A DNA stretch of 64,000 nt from Microthyrium microscopicum (Eukaryota > Ascomycota > Dothideomycetes > Microthyriales > Microthyriaceae). The stretch's first letter is position 1. Each line of letters opens with the position of its first letter. Position numbers and translations under genes: made by a program. The stretch lies in contig MU004230.1 of NCBI GenBank assembly GCA_010405405.1, forward strand, positions 4,481,045-4,545,044, given 5' to 3'. Below are positions 10,504-23,056 of the stretch, in pieces. The notes under the pieces are model-generated. The model made no database searches. It was given only the letters and a program-made list of their open reading frames with translations, and was not told the origin of the DNA.

Positions 10504-12249
10504 AACTTTAGAGGCGGAGGAGACTGGGGCAGTTGCGCAAGGGCAGCTGCTGCGTTCCGGGGGGTAGGGTGGCTTGGGTGGGTAGATGCTTGGGGTAAGG
10601 TATTGTGTAAGAGCAGAGGAGGTTACAGGTTGGAGAGAGGTCTGAGAGTCTCGGAAGGGACCAGCAGCTGCGACTGGCTGTGAGGCACGCTCTTTGGCTT
10701 TGGCTTTGGCTTTGGCTTTGGCTTTGGCTTCCTGGCGGCGGCGATTGGATTGTTGATTGACACTGATCAGTCAGTCTGCACAGTGGCAGCAGCAGTAGCA
10801 GCAATGGACAAGCAAGACACAAGCTTCGACTTGCTCTAGCCTGGCAGGTAAAGTGGTTGCTGCAACTGGGCCAAAGAATGCTGGGTTGAGCAGCCTGGCG
10901 TTGTCAAGCTGCGTTGCGTCTGCGTTCTGCAACAGTAAACTGCGGAAACTGGTCGAGCTCTCAGTCTCACAGCTCAAAGCTCTGGATCTCAATGCGGGTA
11001 ATATGGTGAAAGCTGCTCGTCTAGGTCACTTTCTAGGTGCTGGCATGCGGAATTGAGTGTCTCGGATGGCTGCTTTCACTGGTCAGGAACTTTGTACAAG
11101 AGATTGGAAGAGCCCTGAACCATTCAACCACTGATCGGATCCAGCTGTGCAAACCAAGCGAGGGGCAGGCTGGCCGCAATGCGTCCCTGAGTAGCAGCAA
11201 GTGTCTGACGAGTGATGCTGGAAACCAAAGCACAGTGCACTCTCTGGCGATGCCGCCTATGTTGATGTCTTGGAGAGAAGATGACAATTTCAGGCAGATT
11301 GAGGAACAAAGGATAACAATGGGCGAGTATTGCAGAGAGAGATGGATGCTGGGTCTTTCAGCGCGGTGACAAGTGGATATGGTGTTGGAGGTGCAGTCTG
11401 GGTCCTCTGGGAGCATTCAAGGTGCAATGGCGGGGATATGCTGCCCTTTCACCCCTTCACCCTCAAGCTGTACCCAAAGCCAACTAAAGCCTTTCCCCTC
11501 TCGGATACTTTGATCAATCAGCCCAATCGTCCGCCTGTTATCAGATGCCTGTCTGCCTCTTTGGCTGCTTTTTCACTGTTGTTTGCTGTACGATCCCCCG
11601 TGGGACTATCCGATGACGCTGCTCGTCGACTTGAGCAGAGATCCACTTGAACACCGCAGGTGTGCAGATAATAGATATCAACTGAGCTTTGGGTTTATCA
11701 GACTGTCCGAGATTGGCGCGAAGCTTCTGCGATAGAGCCAGATATAAGCGCAGGTAAGCCCTTCCTAAGTTCTTAAAGTAAAGTTGGTGAGAGGTGTTAG
11801 TCAGCTGGACGACGAGTGGTTATGTTGGACCGTCGGACGTCAGAGGCGCAAGAGTTGATGCCACTGGCCAGTTATAGCGAGGAGAGAGTAGATACTCTAA
11901 AAGGCTCTGAAATAAGGATGGATATTCATAAGGAGGCCGAAAGATGCATGAATTATTCGAGAGGAAATGAAGCATCAAAGGAATCGAAAATGGAAATTGG
12001 AAATAATGCATGTGTCGTCTCGAGGTTCAAAGTCCAAACCATGTACCCAAATTGGGAAGGAATGCTCCACCCGGTCCCAACATTTGGTGCCATGCCAACC
12101 GCCAACCGCCCAGCAATTTCATCTGCAAGGCGTAAAGTTTCTATTCAACATACATACATGAGCCTCAACGACCCAAGTCTTATTACTATAAATTACGGAA
12201 CGGAGAAGAGCAGCACAATGCAGAAGATGCTATCAAACCTCCTATTACA
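10504..12249. other. long intergenic region upstream of the PKA gene
   Basis: About 1.75 kb separating the PKA start from the 3' end of the next minus-strand gene. It contains the CTTTGG microsatellite. Open frames here are short and unspliced and I do not believe them. It probably includes a long 5' UTR and promoter for the kinase gene. Confidence 0.45.
10692..10730. repeat. (CTTTGG)6 hexanucleotide microsatellite
   Basis: Six exact CTTTGG units followed by CTT, about 190 bp upstream of the PKA start codon. On the PKA-sense strand this is (CCAAAG)n. A length polymorphism here could affect the leader or promoter, but that is inference. Confidence 0.95.
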
Positions 12250-13527
12250 TCAACTAGGCTCCGCATCTAATGGATCTTGAAGCCACATCTCTTTCCAGCC
12301 TGGATAAAACGGACTTTCATTCAAAGTTTGAACCTCCCAATTGGCTGGAACAATTCCCTTCTCCACCTGTTCCCTAGCAAACTCCTCAAGCACTGGCACC
12401 ACCACCTTCTCTATCCTTCTAACCCCTTTGTACACCAGCAGATCATCTTTCCCCTCCTTCAGGATCTTGAGCGCCAACGCAGGCACATATGGCTCCAACC
12501 TGAACTGCTCAAGCGGAGTGAACAGTCCCTTGAAGTTGAAAGCTATTGCCCCCGAAACTGGCATTCTCCGCAGCGTTTGCCAATCGACCCGAAAGTGGAT
12601 TCGTGACCGAGCCTCTTCCATAGATAATTCATCGATTGACGGATGCGGCTCAGTAGGTGCTAGATATAGAGGCTGATCAAGCTCAAAAGACCATGAACCA
12701 CGCTGAATGGGACTATCTGTCGGTAACTTGCTAAAATATCGATCCATGGAGAAAGCCATCTTCTCTTTGTAGTCTGGTACTGGCTTATGGATGTCTTCTA
12801 AACGGAGCCCAATCTTGGTGCCTAGATTCCATCCAACGGAGCTACATATTATCCCGGCGCGGAGGTGATAGTATCCGGTCGTTGGTTCGCGTATCATCAG
12901 TGCGAAGTCCTCAGGGACGTGTTGTAACATGACATCTAGCGGCGACGTGGAGCTCAGATTCGTAGACATGTTCAAAATACGATTGACGAACAGAGTATCC
13001 TCATCTTCCAGTGAGAAGTAATGGGGATATCGACAGCATAGGAACTGCAATACCAATTCCATAAGCTCGCGACAAGCTGGCTCAGATCCTGGCTGCATTG
13101 CGAGAACGTCACTGCCATGTTGCTGTACAAGTTCAATTCGTTGTTTGATTCTTTCCTCATAGGAACTTTCTAGTTCAACCCACCAATCCGGCTCGAGTCT
13201 TGAAAGAGCTTCCTTCTGTTAGCTTGTTGCAATGTGATTGACGAGAATGCACCGACCCATTGTTTGGTGCCATTTCCAACGAAGTGGACGATATGGTCTT
13301 GCTTTAGCTGTCTTGATATCGAATCCATGATATGGTTCGGGCGCTCGTACTCCACTTAGAGACGCATAATCGGGGAATTTTGGTGTTGTTGAAGCTTTCT
13401 CAGATACGATGCCGTTTTCTGTTCTCGTTTCTAGGGATGTCGATTGTCGACCGTAGCGAGACCATCGCCATACAACATATAATATAGCAAGCAGAACAAG
13501 TATACTCAAATTGAAGCTTGATTCCAT
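12250..13527 (-). CDS. membrane-anchored HODM_asu-like (DUF3445) family protein
   Basis: Two exons: 13527-13257 and 13208-12250; 1230 nt, 409 residues. The intron (13209-13256) starts GTCGGT, has a GCTAAC branch site and ends AAG; this splice restores the family sequence (PYRPLRWKWHQTMALSRLEP, then DWWVELESSYEERIKQR). An N-terminal hydrophobic segment (residues 5-22, FNLSILVLLAILYVVWRW) anchors the protein. Conserved segments downstream are AGIICSSVGWNLGTKIGLRL, MAFSMDRYFSKL and IHFRVDWQTLRRMP-SGAIAFNFK. The family (Pfam HODM_asu-like, formerly DUF3445) is named after the alpha subunit of a bacterial heme-dependent oxidative N-demethylase. The substrate of fungal members is not established, so I call family only. 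Confidence 0.85.
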
Positions 13528-14204
13528 GTTCCCATCCCTAAATAGATGGAGGATGTGGGAGAGGAGATCCTCGGGACCGTTTGAAATACCTGTCGAACGC
13601 AGCCGCTGCTAACCATCACCTTATACCCAGACACCAGCTCCATTATTCTCAACCATAACCAAGGTATGGATCTCTGATAACATGCACCATTTGTTGGCCT
13701 GAATGAACTGGCATTCTTTATCTATTCGCTCCTACCATTGGTCTTATCAGCAATCGACCTGCATGGCCAACAAGTTCCAGCCCAACGGAACAACTCTCTT
13801 AAAACACCATTCGGGACACAGATCCACTGAAACATGGCCAGGTGAACTACGAGATTAGCTTGCCACTGTCCATTGATCAGTGCAGTGAACGAGGCCAGAC
13901 AGGGTTGAAGCCTGGAATTGGATGCTGTTGATGATTCCGAGAACCTTCCCCGCTCCTGTCGGCATGGCCCCTGATTTCTGATATTGGATTGGATGGAGTT
14001 CAGGGAGGTGGCTAACGGGATTGACAACTATTTACTGAAACATAGTGGACGATATCTAAACCATTATGTTTTACTATAGGACAATTGTACAGAACCTGTT
14101 GCTACAACTTACAATTACAGAATACAAGTTTCATCCCTCTCATAGCTTCCACGATACAGGTACAAAGCATATCAAACAACTTCCACCTCCACAAGAACCA
14201 GTGA
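13528..14204. other. intergenic, tandem minus-strand genes
   Basis: Promoter space of the DUF3445 gene and 3' flank of the next gene. No convincing gene, repeat or RNA found. Confidence 0.45.
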
Positions 14205-15668
14205 CTAACCACAATCACAACTCTTCCTCCCAAAAGCCCTTCTCCAAAAGCTCCCAAACATCATACTTTTCTTTTTAGCCGGCTGTCGCGCCTTTCTCTC
14301 CTCAGTCTCTGCCATGTTACCTCTCCGCTCCACATGAACCAGTGGCGTTTCCATCTTCGGCTTCTTCACGCTGTGCTCTCTCTTTACGGCATCTGAATGT
14401 TTCCGCTTACTTCTAGTCTTGCTCAGTTTCGGCTCAACATTTCCCTCTGTGCTGACCATCAAATCCGCGCTCGCACTTTGGCTGAATATGTGCGGCATAG
14501 CGTGCATCCTACGTCGTTGCGGCACAGTGGGCAACGGCTTGTGTAGTCTTAGCGGTGGTTTGCCGATCGATTTCCGCCTCGCACGAGATTTACTTCTTGC
14601 GCGGGTGGAGATGGGTGGGAATGTAGCGGAAGTTTGACTGCGGCCGCGTGAGAGCGAAAGACTCACGTCGTCGCTGGGCGGTGGGGACCATGGGCGCTGG
14701 TTTAGGGGAGAGAGTTCAGGACGTGTGTATGATTTGCTGGTTGGTGGTCTTTTGATGGGGAAAGTTGTGGGTGAGCGGGTTGTGGAGACGGGTATGGTTG
14801 GCATGGAGGAAGAGCTTCGTAGTCGTTGGTGCGAATTGAGGTCCAGCATGATTGGGACGATGCCGATGGTGGAGGATTCTTGGAGACCGAGGTGGGCTAT
14901 CTTTTTCTCCATTTCGGCCATGTCGGGGATTTCGCTGTTGATTCGACTGCGTTCCCTTGAGTGTGCTTTGAATGTTGGGCTGGTGAGAGGGGTTTGAGGC
15001 ATGTCGTCTACTACGGATAGCACTGAGTCGAGCGTGTTGTTTGATCCGGAGTTGATGGAGAAGGAACCATCATCTTCTAGGATCGGTCCTGGAGAGCCTA
15101 CTTCTAGCTGTAACTGTGCTCCGACGGAGGGAAAGTATGCGTATTTCTTCATGTCGCCAAACGGGCTCATACTGCTATATTGCTGGGTTCGACTAGGAGA
15201 TCGTTGAAGTGATACTGTGGCTCCAGGTAATGCTGCTGCTTGGGAAACTGTGGCAGACTTCTGCGTCGAGTATGTGATGGTAGAATCTCTATAGAACATG
15301 TTAGCAAATGTGTTTTCAGATTTCGTGTTTACTGACTGTATGAGAGGACGGCTAGGTTGTTCCACTGCTCTTCCAGGTAGCTTACGACCCATGCCTTCTG
15401 CCAAACGTAAAGACGGCTTTCTAGAATGTTTTGCAGGCTGACGAGCCGAAAGCTGACGAGACAAACCATTGCCAGATTGTTTATGCACATTTGGTGGGCT
15501 GTCTGCCCGGGCGGTGAGAGGATTCTGGAGTATGTTGGACAAGTCGAGGTCTGCAAAAGGTCAGAAGGAAAGCGCAAGCAGTTATTTCTGCTTACCAAGA
15601 GCATTCTCTGGTTGTGATCGCTTTCCAAGATGATATATATCACACCTATGTCCAGTACTAGAAGCCAT
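14205..15668 (-). CDS. unrecognised Ser/Arg/Pro-rich protein, probably nuclear
   Basis: Model: exons 15668-15596, 15550-15337, 15288-14205; 1371 nt, 456 residues from ATG (MASSTGHRCDIYHLGKR). Intron 1 has GTAAGC/TGCAG ends. Intron 2 (15289-15336, 48 bp, GTCAGT, GCTAAC branch, ATAG) is itself open and in frame, so its removal is inferred from splice signals. The protein is disordered-looking, with many SP/TP and RxxS sites and basic clusters (RSKSRARRKS, KTRSKRKHS, KREHSVKKPKM) resembling nuclear localisation signals; a patch MKKYAYFPSVGAQLQLEVG is the most ordered part. I recognise no domain. Coding sequence continues directly upstream (see next entry), so this ATG may lie inside an intron and the true protein may be at least 580 residues. 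Confidence 0.7.
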
Positions 15669-15743
15669 AGTCGTTGAAATTGTATTGGCTATTGTCATCG
15701 ACAGTGAAGTAAAGCCATTTTCAAATCCGCCTAGATATACTAC

Positions 15744-16182
15744 CAAACATGAGCTAATGTCGGATTAGATTCTCTAAATATGTCTTTGTATCCTGCGAAG
15801 ATTGTCAATTCAAGCCAAGAACGTGTTTTTCGGTTATCTCGTTCGTTGGGACGAGCTGTAGGTCCGGGGTTATCTGTGAAACTAGTTCCAGCTCCTGACG
15901 AGAGGCGAATATGATCCTGGTTTGGTAACATAGGAGATAAATGAAAGCTCCATTCTTCTGGTTGTGCTGGACTTCTACCCTTGAGCTTTTTTGCTTTTGA
16001 GCGTGACACTTTCTAGGGATGTATGCATACTCTCCAGCTTTGTTATAAGCCACCGCCGTTTTTGAATGCAGAATCACGATAGTGATGGAATACATGATGT
16101 AAAGGAATAGAGTCCAAAGCACAAACTCAAAAGCGACAGGGCGACTGGGCTTAGTATTCAAGGCCGTTGATATCTCGCTTTT
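15744..16182 (-). CDS. probable upstream exons of the preceding Ser/Arg-rich gene (N-terminal membrane segment)
   Basis: Two coding-looking blocks: 16182-16031 (contains a hydrophobic segment FVLWTLFLYIMYSITIVIL, then KTAVAYNKAG) and 15974-15744 (SPAQPEEWSFHLSPMLPNQ... to SNPTLAHV). Splicing GTATGC at 16030 to GGTAG at 15975, then GTAGTA at 15743 to TCTAG at 15658, keeps phase and runs into the 14205-15668 gene. The summed length from 16182 is 1743 nt, divisible by three. No ATG is found before the membrane segment, so a further 5' exon would be needed, or translation starts at the Met within it. Alternatively this is the 3' end of a separate gene stopping at 15740 only 72 bp before the next ATG, which seems less likely. 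Confidence 0.45.
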
Positions 16183-16874
16183 CTATTCGGAGATGAAGCC
16201 CCCCTGATCTGGAAGAACAATCAAGATCAACAACGCAGTATAACGATATCAAATCGACCATGTAGTATTGGGACAGAAATCGTCTTAATTGCTCACAACC
16301 CGAGAGCGAATAATGTGTGACACAATGCCTAATTCGAAGTGATTGGTGATTGAGACAGTATCTGTACCTCAAGTTACAGTTTTAGTGTAAGATCAAATGA
16401 ACTCACAGAAGCAAGTCTGAAGTTCCCGTACTAAATGTAATTGGTATGGTATGATATCCTTTTCTGTGCGTGCAACAAAGTGTGATATGGCCAACTCGCA
16501 CACAGGCAGCTCTAAAGGGAGGCGAGCAACGCGAGCTCGCAAAAGCAAATTGGCGAGCGTTTAAGACAGTTAAGCTAACACATGAAACTTCCGCGAAGCC
16601 ATGTTTTTGACGTGAGATTTCTCTTTTGAATGTGGCGTAGAGGCAAGAGCAACCGCTGAAAATGTGTCTCGCAACCTCGTGGCTCGTCTGTGTGCTTTGA
16701 GCTTTTACTACCCTTTAGTTGAGTTCAGTTCGTGATGGGAAAAAGCAAGATGCTATGCTAGTCATTGATTAAGTGGACTTCGCTACTACAATCGTGAGCA
16801 TTAAAAGCATAAGCTGATTTGGTGTTAATATACATATGCAGAACGCATCTGCTTTGGGAGAATCCATCCCAAGG
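16183..16874. other. region between the ferrochelatase 3' end and upstream exons
   Basis: May contain a missing first exon of the minus-strand gene at 14205-16182 (an ATG-led stretch near 16262 is a weak candidate) and its promoter. No other feature seen. Confidence 0.35.
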
Positions 16875-18131
<1,257 letters not shown>

Positions 18132-18632
18132 GTCCAGGATTTGTCGTGACGAAGACGAGGATCGTGGGCGTTGAACGGTGAGTCGAGATTGTTATTGAGA
18201 GGTCAATTGTGACAAGAGCATTGCGCAGGCCAGCTGTAAAGGGGTCCGGTTGAATTTGAAAAAAAGAGAAGAAGATTACAGTAGAAAAGTTATGTCCGCT
18301 GATGTGTTATGCGAAGCGGCAATGATCAGACATTTTAGGTTGACTATTGTGTACACTTTAACTCGCCAAACCTCGTTTCTGATCATGCATCATCGACTCT
18401 AGGTTGGGCTGGACCTGCCGTAATAGGATGTCAAGCCACGTGATATCGTGAACTGTTCGTGAGCGGTATGCCTACGCGACGCGTTGCCTTTCCGAGCCAT
18501 TGGCGATTGCTGCCTGTTATTCATCGCGAATTCTGTCAATCCACACTTTTTGTTGCTTTTATCTTGCTGGTTGGCGTGGGCTTCCGTCATCTACACATAC
18601 TTCTTCAGTCTTCTTTATTCGCACAGAAAATT
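18132..18632. promoter_or_regulatory. shared divergent promoter region, ferrochelatase / Ku70
   Basis: 501 bp between the two ATGs. It must hold both promoters and 5' leaders. An in-frame upstream ATG for Ku70 exists at 18468 but would add a hydrophobic stretch not expected in Ku70. No specific binding site could be assigned. Confidence 0.5.
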
Positions 18633-20831
18633 ATGGCAGGAGACGAGAGAGAAGAGCGACAAGGCGAAGAGGAAGAAGAAGAGGAAATCGAAAACGCCGT
18701 ACGTAATTTCGTAATTCAAAGTACCAGCACTGACAGATTCAAGGGCTACAAATCACAGAAAGATGCCGTCCTCTTCGCGATCGATGTCAGCGATTCCATG
18801 TTGACTCCCCCCAAGGAGGAAAGCAAAAAGAACAAAAACCAAGACTCTCCCACCGTCGCTGCACTGAAATGCGCGTATCAACTCATGCAGCAACGAATTA
18901 TATCAAACCCTAATGATATGATGGGAGTGTTGTTATTTGGAACAGAGGAATCTATGATTATTGAGGAGGGTGTTAGCAAAGTCTCCGCGGCTTATCCTCA
19001 TTGCTATGTTGTAACGGATTTGGATGTACCGGCAGCAAGCGACGTTAAACGACTCCGGGATGTGGCCAATGATCCTGAGGAAAGCGAACAGATACTTGTT
19101 CCTTCAACAGATGACCCAGCTGTCTCAATGTCGAATGTACTCTTCTGCGCCAACCAAATATTTACAACCAAGGCACCAAATTTCACCTCGCGAAGACTAT
19201 TCTTGGTCACGGACGAAGATAATCCTCACAAAAAAGACAAGATACTTCGCGAGGCTGCCGCTGTGAGAGCTAAAGATCTTTACGATCTTGGCGTAACAAT
19301 CGAACTCTTTCCAATTGCAAGACCAGGCGGCGATTTCGACCGAACCAAGTTCTACGATGTATGCCTCTTATGATGATGAAGTCTTCTTCTCTAATGTTTT
19401 TTAGGATATAATATACCGTGGAGCCTTGGACTCAGACGCTCCAGCTCCTGTGACGAAAGCTGCCAAAGCGTCAAGCTCGGGTGACGGAATATCTCTGCTA
19501 CAATCGCTAATTTCATCTATCAATTCCAAAGCTGCCCCACGACGTGCTCTGTTCACCTTGCCAATGGAATTAGGTGCTGACTTCATCATCGGCGTCAAAG
19601 GCTTTATAACCATCAAAAGACAAGAATTGGCCAAGTCATGCTATGTATGGGTTGGAGGTGAAAAGCCTCAGATCGTAACTGGGGTTCGCACTATAGCCCC
19701 GAAAGATGAGGTGGATCAAGTTCCCCAAAAGCTTCTTACGACCGAGACACGGAAAGCATACCTCTTTGGTGGAGAGCAAGTGCATTTGTCTGAGGAGGAG
19801 AAAGCTTCACTGAGAAACTTTGGTGATCCAGGCATCAGAGTGGTCGGCTTCAAACCATTGAATATGCTCCCTACATGGGCGAATACTCGACCATCAGTAT
19901 TTGTATATCCAGATGAAACGAACTATATTGGATCGACTAGAGTATTCTCGGCATTACAGCAGAACCTATTGCAATCCGAGAAATTCGCTCTTGTGTGGTT
20001 CATTGCTAGAAAAGGCGCACATCCCCGAATGGCAGCTATGATTGCTGGTAAAGAGAAGATTGATGAAAACGGAGAACAGAGAATGCCACCAGGTCTGTGG
20101 ATTATAACTCTGCCTTTTGCAGATGACATTCGAGCCAAGCCAGACATACCACTTGCCCGCGCATCAGACTCGCTTGTTGAAAAGATGAAGGAGATCATGG
20201 GACAGCTTCGTTTACCAAAATCAGAGTATGACCCACAGCGGTATCCGAATCCTTGTTAGTACTATGCGTCGCGTACCATGGACAAAGTGCTAATCAGCAA
20301 CAGCATTGCAATACTTCTATCGTGTTCTGCAATCACTTGCACTAGAAGAAGAAATTCCTGAGCAGGATGATGACAAGACAGTTCCGAAGTACAAACAAAT
20401 CTACAAGGTATGCTGAAAACTCTGGCTCTTTCTGCAGATGGACTAACGTTGGCATCAGCGCTCCGGCACTCTCATCTCTGACTGGGCACAAGAGCTAGAG
20501 GAGGACTATCAAAAGCATGAACAGTCTAAACCGTCAACGACGCTTGCTTCGCGTTCAATCAAAAGAGAGAATGACGGAGATGGACCTCCTAGTAAACGAG
20601 TAAAGACGGAAACCGCGTCTATGTCCGATGCGGATCTGAGGCAACATTACGAGAAGGGCACATTGGCCAAAGTATGTTGTATCAGTTCTTCCACAACTTC
20701 TTCGCTAATTACTTTGCCATAAGCTCACTGTTCCTGTGCTTTCTGAATGGGCCACGAAGAAGCAGCTCCATCCAGCCTCAAAGAAGAAGGCAGATGTCGT
20801 GGCTGCGATCGAGTCTCACTTTGAGAAGTAA
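18633..20831 (+). CDS. ku70: Ku70, DNA end-binding protein of non-homologous end joining
   Basis: Five exons: 18633-19358, 19405-20254, 20304-20407, 20459-20671, 20724-20831; 2001 nt, 666 residues. An acidic N-terminus ([18 protein letters not shown]) leads into the vWA domain ([15 protein letters not shown]). The Ku core beta-barrel follows, with the typical segments [60 protein letters not shown] and [21 protein letters not shown] linker with a basic NLS-like PSKRVKTE follows. The last exon encodes a SAP DNA-binding domain ([20 protein letters not shown]), which marks Ku70 rather than Ku80. Ku70/80 rings bind broken ends for NHEJ and also act at telomeres. The start was chosen because homologues begin with a short acidic tail. 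Confidence 0.95.
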
Positions 20832-21162
20832 AGTGAAGCGTTACTCCTTCCACTACATGTAACGACGCTGTATAACGCCACGATATAGCCAATACGAAGT
20901 TATGAAGAATGATATTCTATTGCAAAATGCGATTCATAGCGTCCAGTTCGTCGTTATATTGCTGTTAGTACACATACCAAACACATGCCATTCCCACCCA
21001 AAACCTCAGGGTATATGTACGCTTCATTACATGCCAACCTTCACTTATAAACAAAACTAAAGGGGCCCATGTGTGGTTTACAATCGCTATGTAGTAGCCC
21101 AACTATCAATGAATAGCGTCTGCAGTCTAAGTGTGATAAAATGAAAAGTTGCAGAAGTTATA
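20832..21162. other. intergenic, convergent genes
   Basis: 331 bp between the stop codons of Ku70 and the MFS transporter; 3' UTR space, nothing else seen. Confidence 0.5.
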
Positions 21163-23056
21163 TCATGCACTGATGAGTGGTTCCTGTGCCAGATCTGGCC
21201 TTAGAGAAGACTCGCGTCTGCGATATTCTTCTTCTACTGCTTCGAGTCGGACTAAGTAAAGTCAGTATGAGAGTGGCTATATGAGGGAAGAGGAGTAATT
21301 ACCACCGGGCTTGAGTAGCCAACTGACACCCCAGGCGACTCCAAACATAAATGTGAGTACTACAAAGACGGCTTGATCGAACTTTCCAACCGTTGCTGCG
21401 AATAACAGACTGAAGAATGTAGGAGATAATACTCTTGCGACTGCATGTAGGAGTGCCATGGCGCCTAAGAGCTGGCCGACTTGCCCGGGTGGTACATGTT
21501 TCGTCAGACTAGCTTGTAGAGTTGGGCTACCAATACTTCCCATGCTGGCAACAGTACCGGATAGAATAAACAAAGGACCAGTCCGGGCCAGTGTATAACC
21601 AAGATAACCCAGTGTGTCAAAGAAGATTGCTAATCGAATGATACTGAGCTCGAACAAGTCCATTCCAGTTTTTGGAGCTGGTCGACCACGTGGCGAAGAT
21701 GTCTTTCCGCGGAATAGTCGAGTTATGACTGGAAGAATGACTAGAAGACATAGAACACGAGCCGAGTTCACAATGGCAATGAAAACAGACTGCTGTTCTA
21801 CATCCCAATGGAAGGCTCTGATAGAATATATGGCAACAACGCTCATAGCACCAGTGCCAACGCCAAAGATAATCGTATCTACTGCGGATAGTAAGACGAG
21901 ATTGCGGCGAACAGCTACTGAAGTGCCACGACCTGTTGGCCACAAGATTTTAAGGGGCTCGAATAGATTCATTTGGCGGAGTTGAGTAAACCAATCGGGA
22001 GCGCCGTTTCTTTGTTGTGCTTCAACGGCCATCTTGTGTGTCTCTCGTGCCTTCATTTGACGACTCTTGGAGACGGATTCGGGAATGAAGAAAATGAGGA
22101 GGGTGATGAAGGTGAGATGGCAGGCCAATGCGAGATAAAACATGGTGATTACATTGCCAGTGACCTGTATTATCTTGGCTGCAATAGCAGGTCCCAATGC
22201 AATCCCAACCATCATCATTCCATGGAAATAGCCAAATATAACATTCCTCTTGGCTGGTGGTGTGCAATCGGTAGCGTATGCATGTGATATCGCCATGGAC
22301 GCAATGAAGCTTCCCGCAAGGCCATCTATAAAGGATCCAATAAATATAACGTGCACGTTGAAAGTCTCTGGATAGGTGGCTGCAAATATGGTAATGATTT
22401 CTCCGCATAAGGAACCAGCATTCGTAATCATCATGATCTTCCTCCGTCCGTATCGATCCGAAAGCGCTCCGAGTTTTGGAGCAATGATTGCTGATAGAAT
22501 GCCAGATATCAGGGAGAGTTGTAATGTAAATGTCGCTACTCGTGCAGATACTTCCGGAGTCCTGCACTCATCTGGAACGCTTCCTCCTAGTCTGGGGGTG
22601 TTGACTGAATGATCCGGATCCAGCGCTTGGTCCGAGTAGTATTCGCGGCATATCAGTGAAAGAATCAGGTTGATCTTGGGAATCATAATGCCGCCCATGG
22701 CCATGGCCGAGAACACGAATGGAATAAGGAGCCAGTACACCTAGTATTTTGTCAGCCTTATCGCAATTATCGGCGCACGAAGTATTTCATACCGAAGGTT
22801 TCCTGTACCACGGTAGCCCATCCCATTCGCTATAATCCTCGTCCCACATAGGCCGTGGATTTGCATCATCCTCTCCATCACTATCAGAATTGGAAGATAG
22901 AAGTGGTACCTGCTCATTATATTGACTCTCCGGCTCCGTGTCTACGCCTCCAGTTGCTGCAAGCATCGTCGTTCTGCCATTGCGCTGTCGCGGAGACAAC
23001 TTCTTCTGTAATAGATCGACATTCTCGTCCGCCTGTATGAGGCCATCGGGATCCAT
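21163..23056 (-). CDS. MFS transporter (TetA/YCR023C-like group)
   Basis: Exons 23056-22793, 22740-21303, 21251-21163; 1791 nt, 596 residues. About 88 hydrophilic residues precede the first membrane segment (WLLIPFVFSAMAMGGIMI); about 12 hydrophobic segments follow with a long central loop (ETHKMAVEAQQRNGAPDWF). The MFS motif A appears as LGALSDRYGRRKIM after TM2. A conserved PPGQVGQLLGAMALLHAVAR segment sits in the second half. The third exon supplies a soluble tail (RLEAVEEEYRRRESSLRPDL) lost if the 51 bp intron is read through. The group resembles tetracycline-resistance-like MFS proteins of unknown substrate in fungi. It is likely a plasma- or organelle-membrane exporter; the substrate cannot be told from sequence. 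Confidence 0.88.

Noticed and set aside
18699-18736. GTACGT...GACAG as a possible 38 bp intron near the Ku70 N-terminus
   Set aside because: Removing 38 bp breaks the acidic ATG-led frame; the unspliced frame gives a normal Ku70 start.
22022-22567. 181-codon minus-strand frame
   Set aside because: Overlaps the MFS transporter in another frame on the same strand; no motif, TM or splice support.
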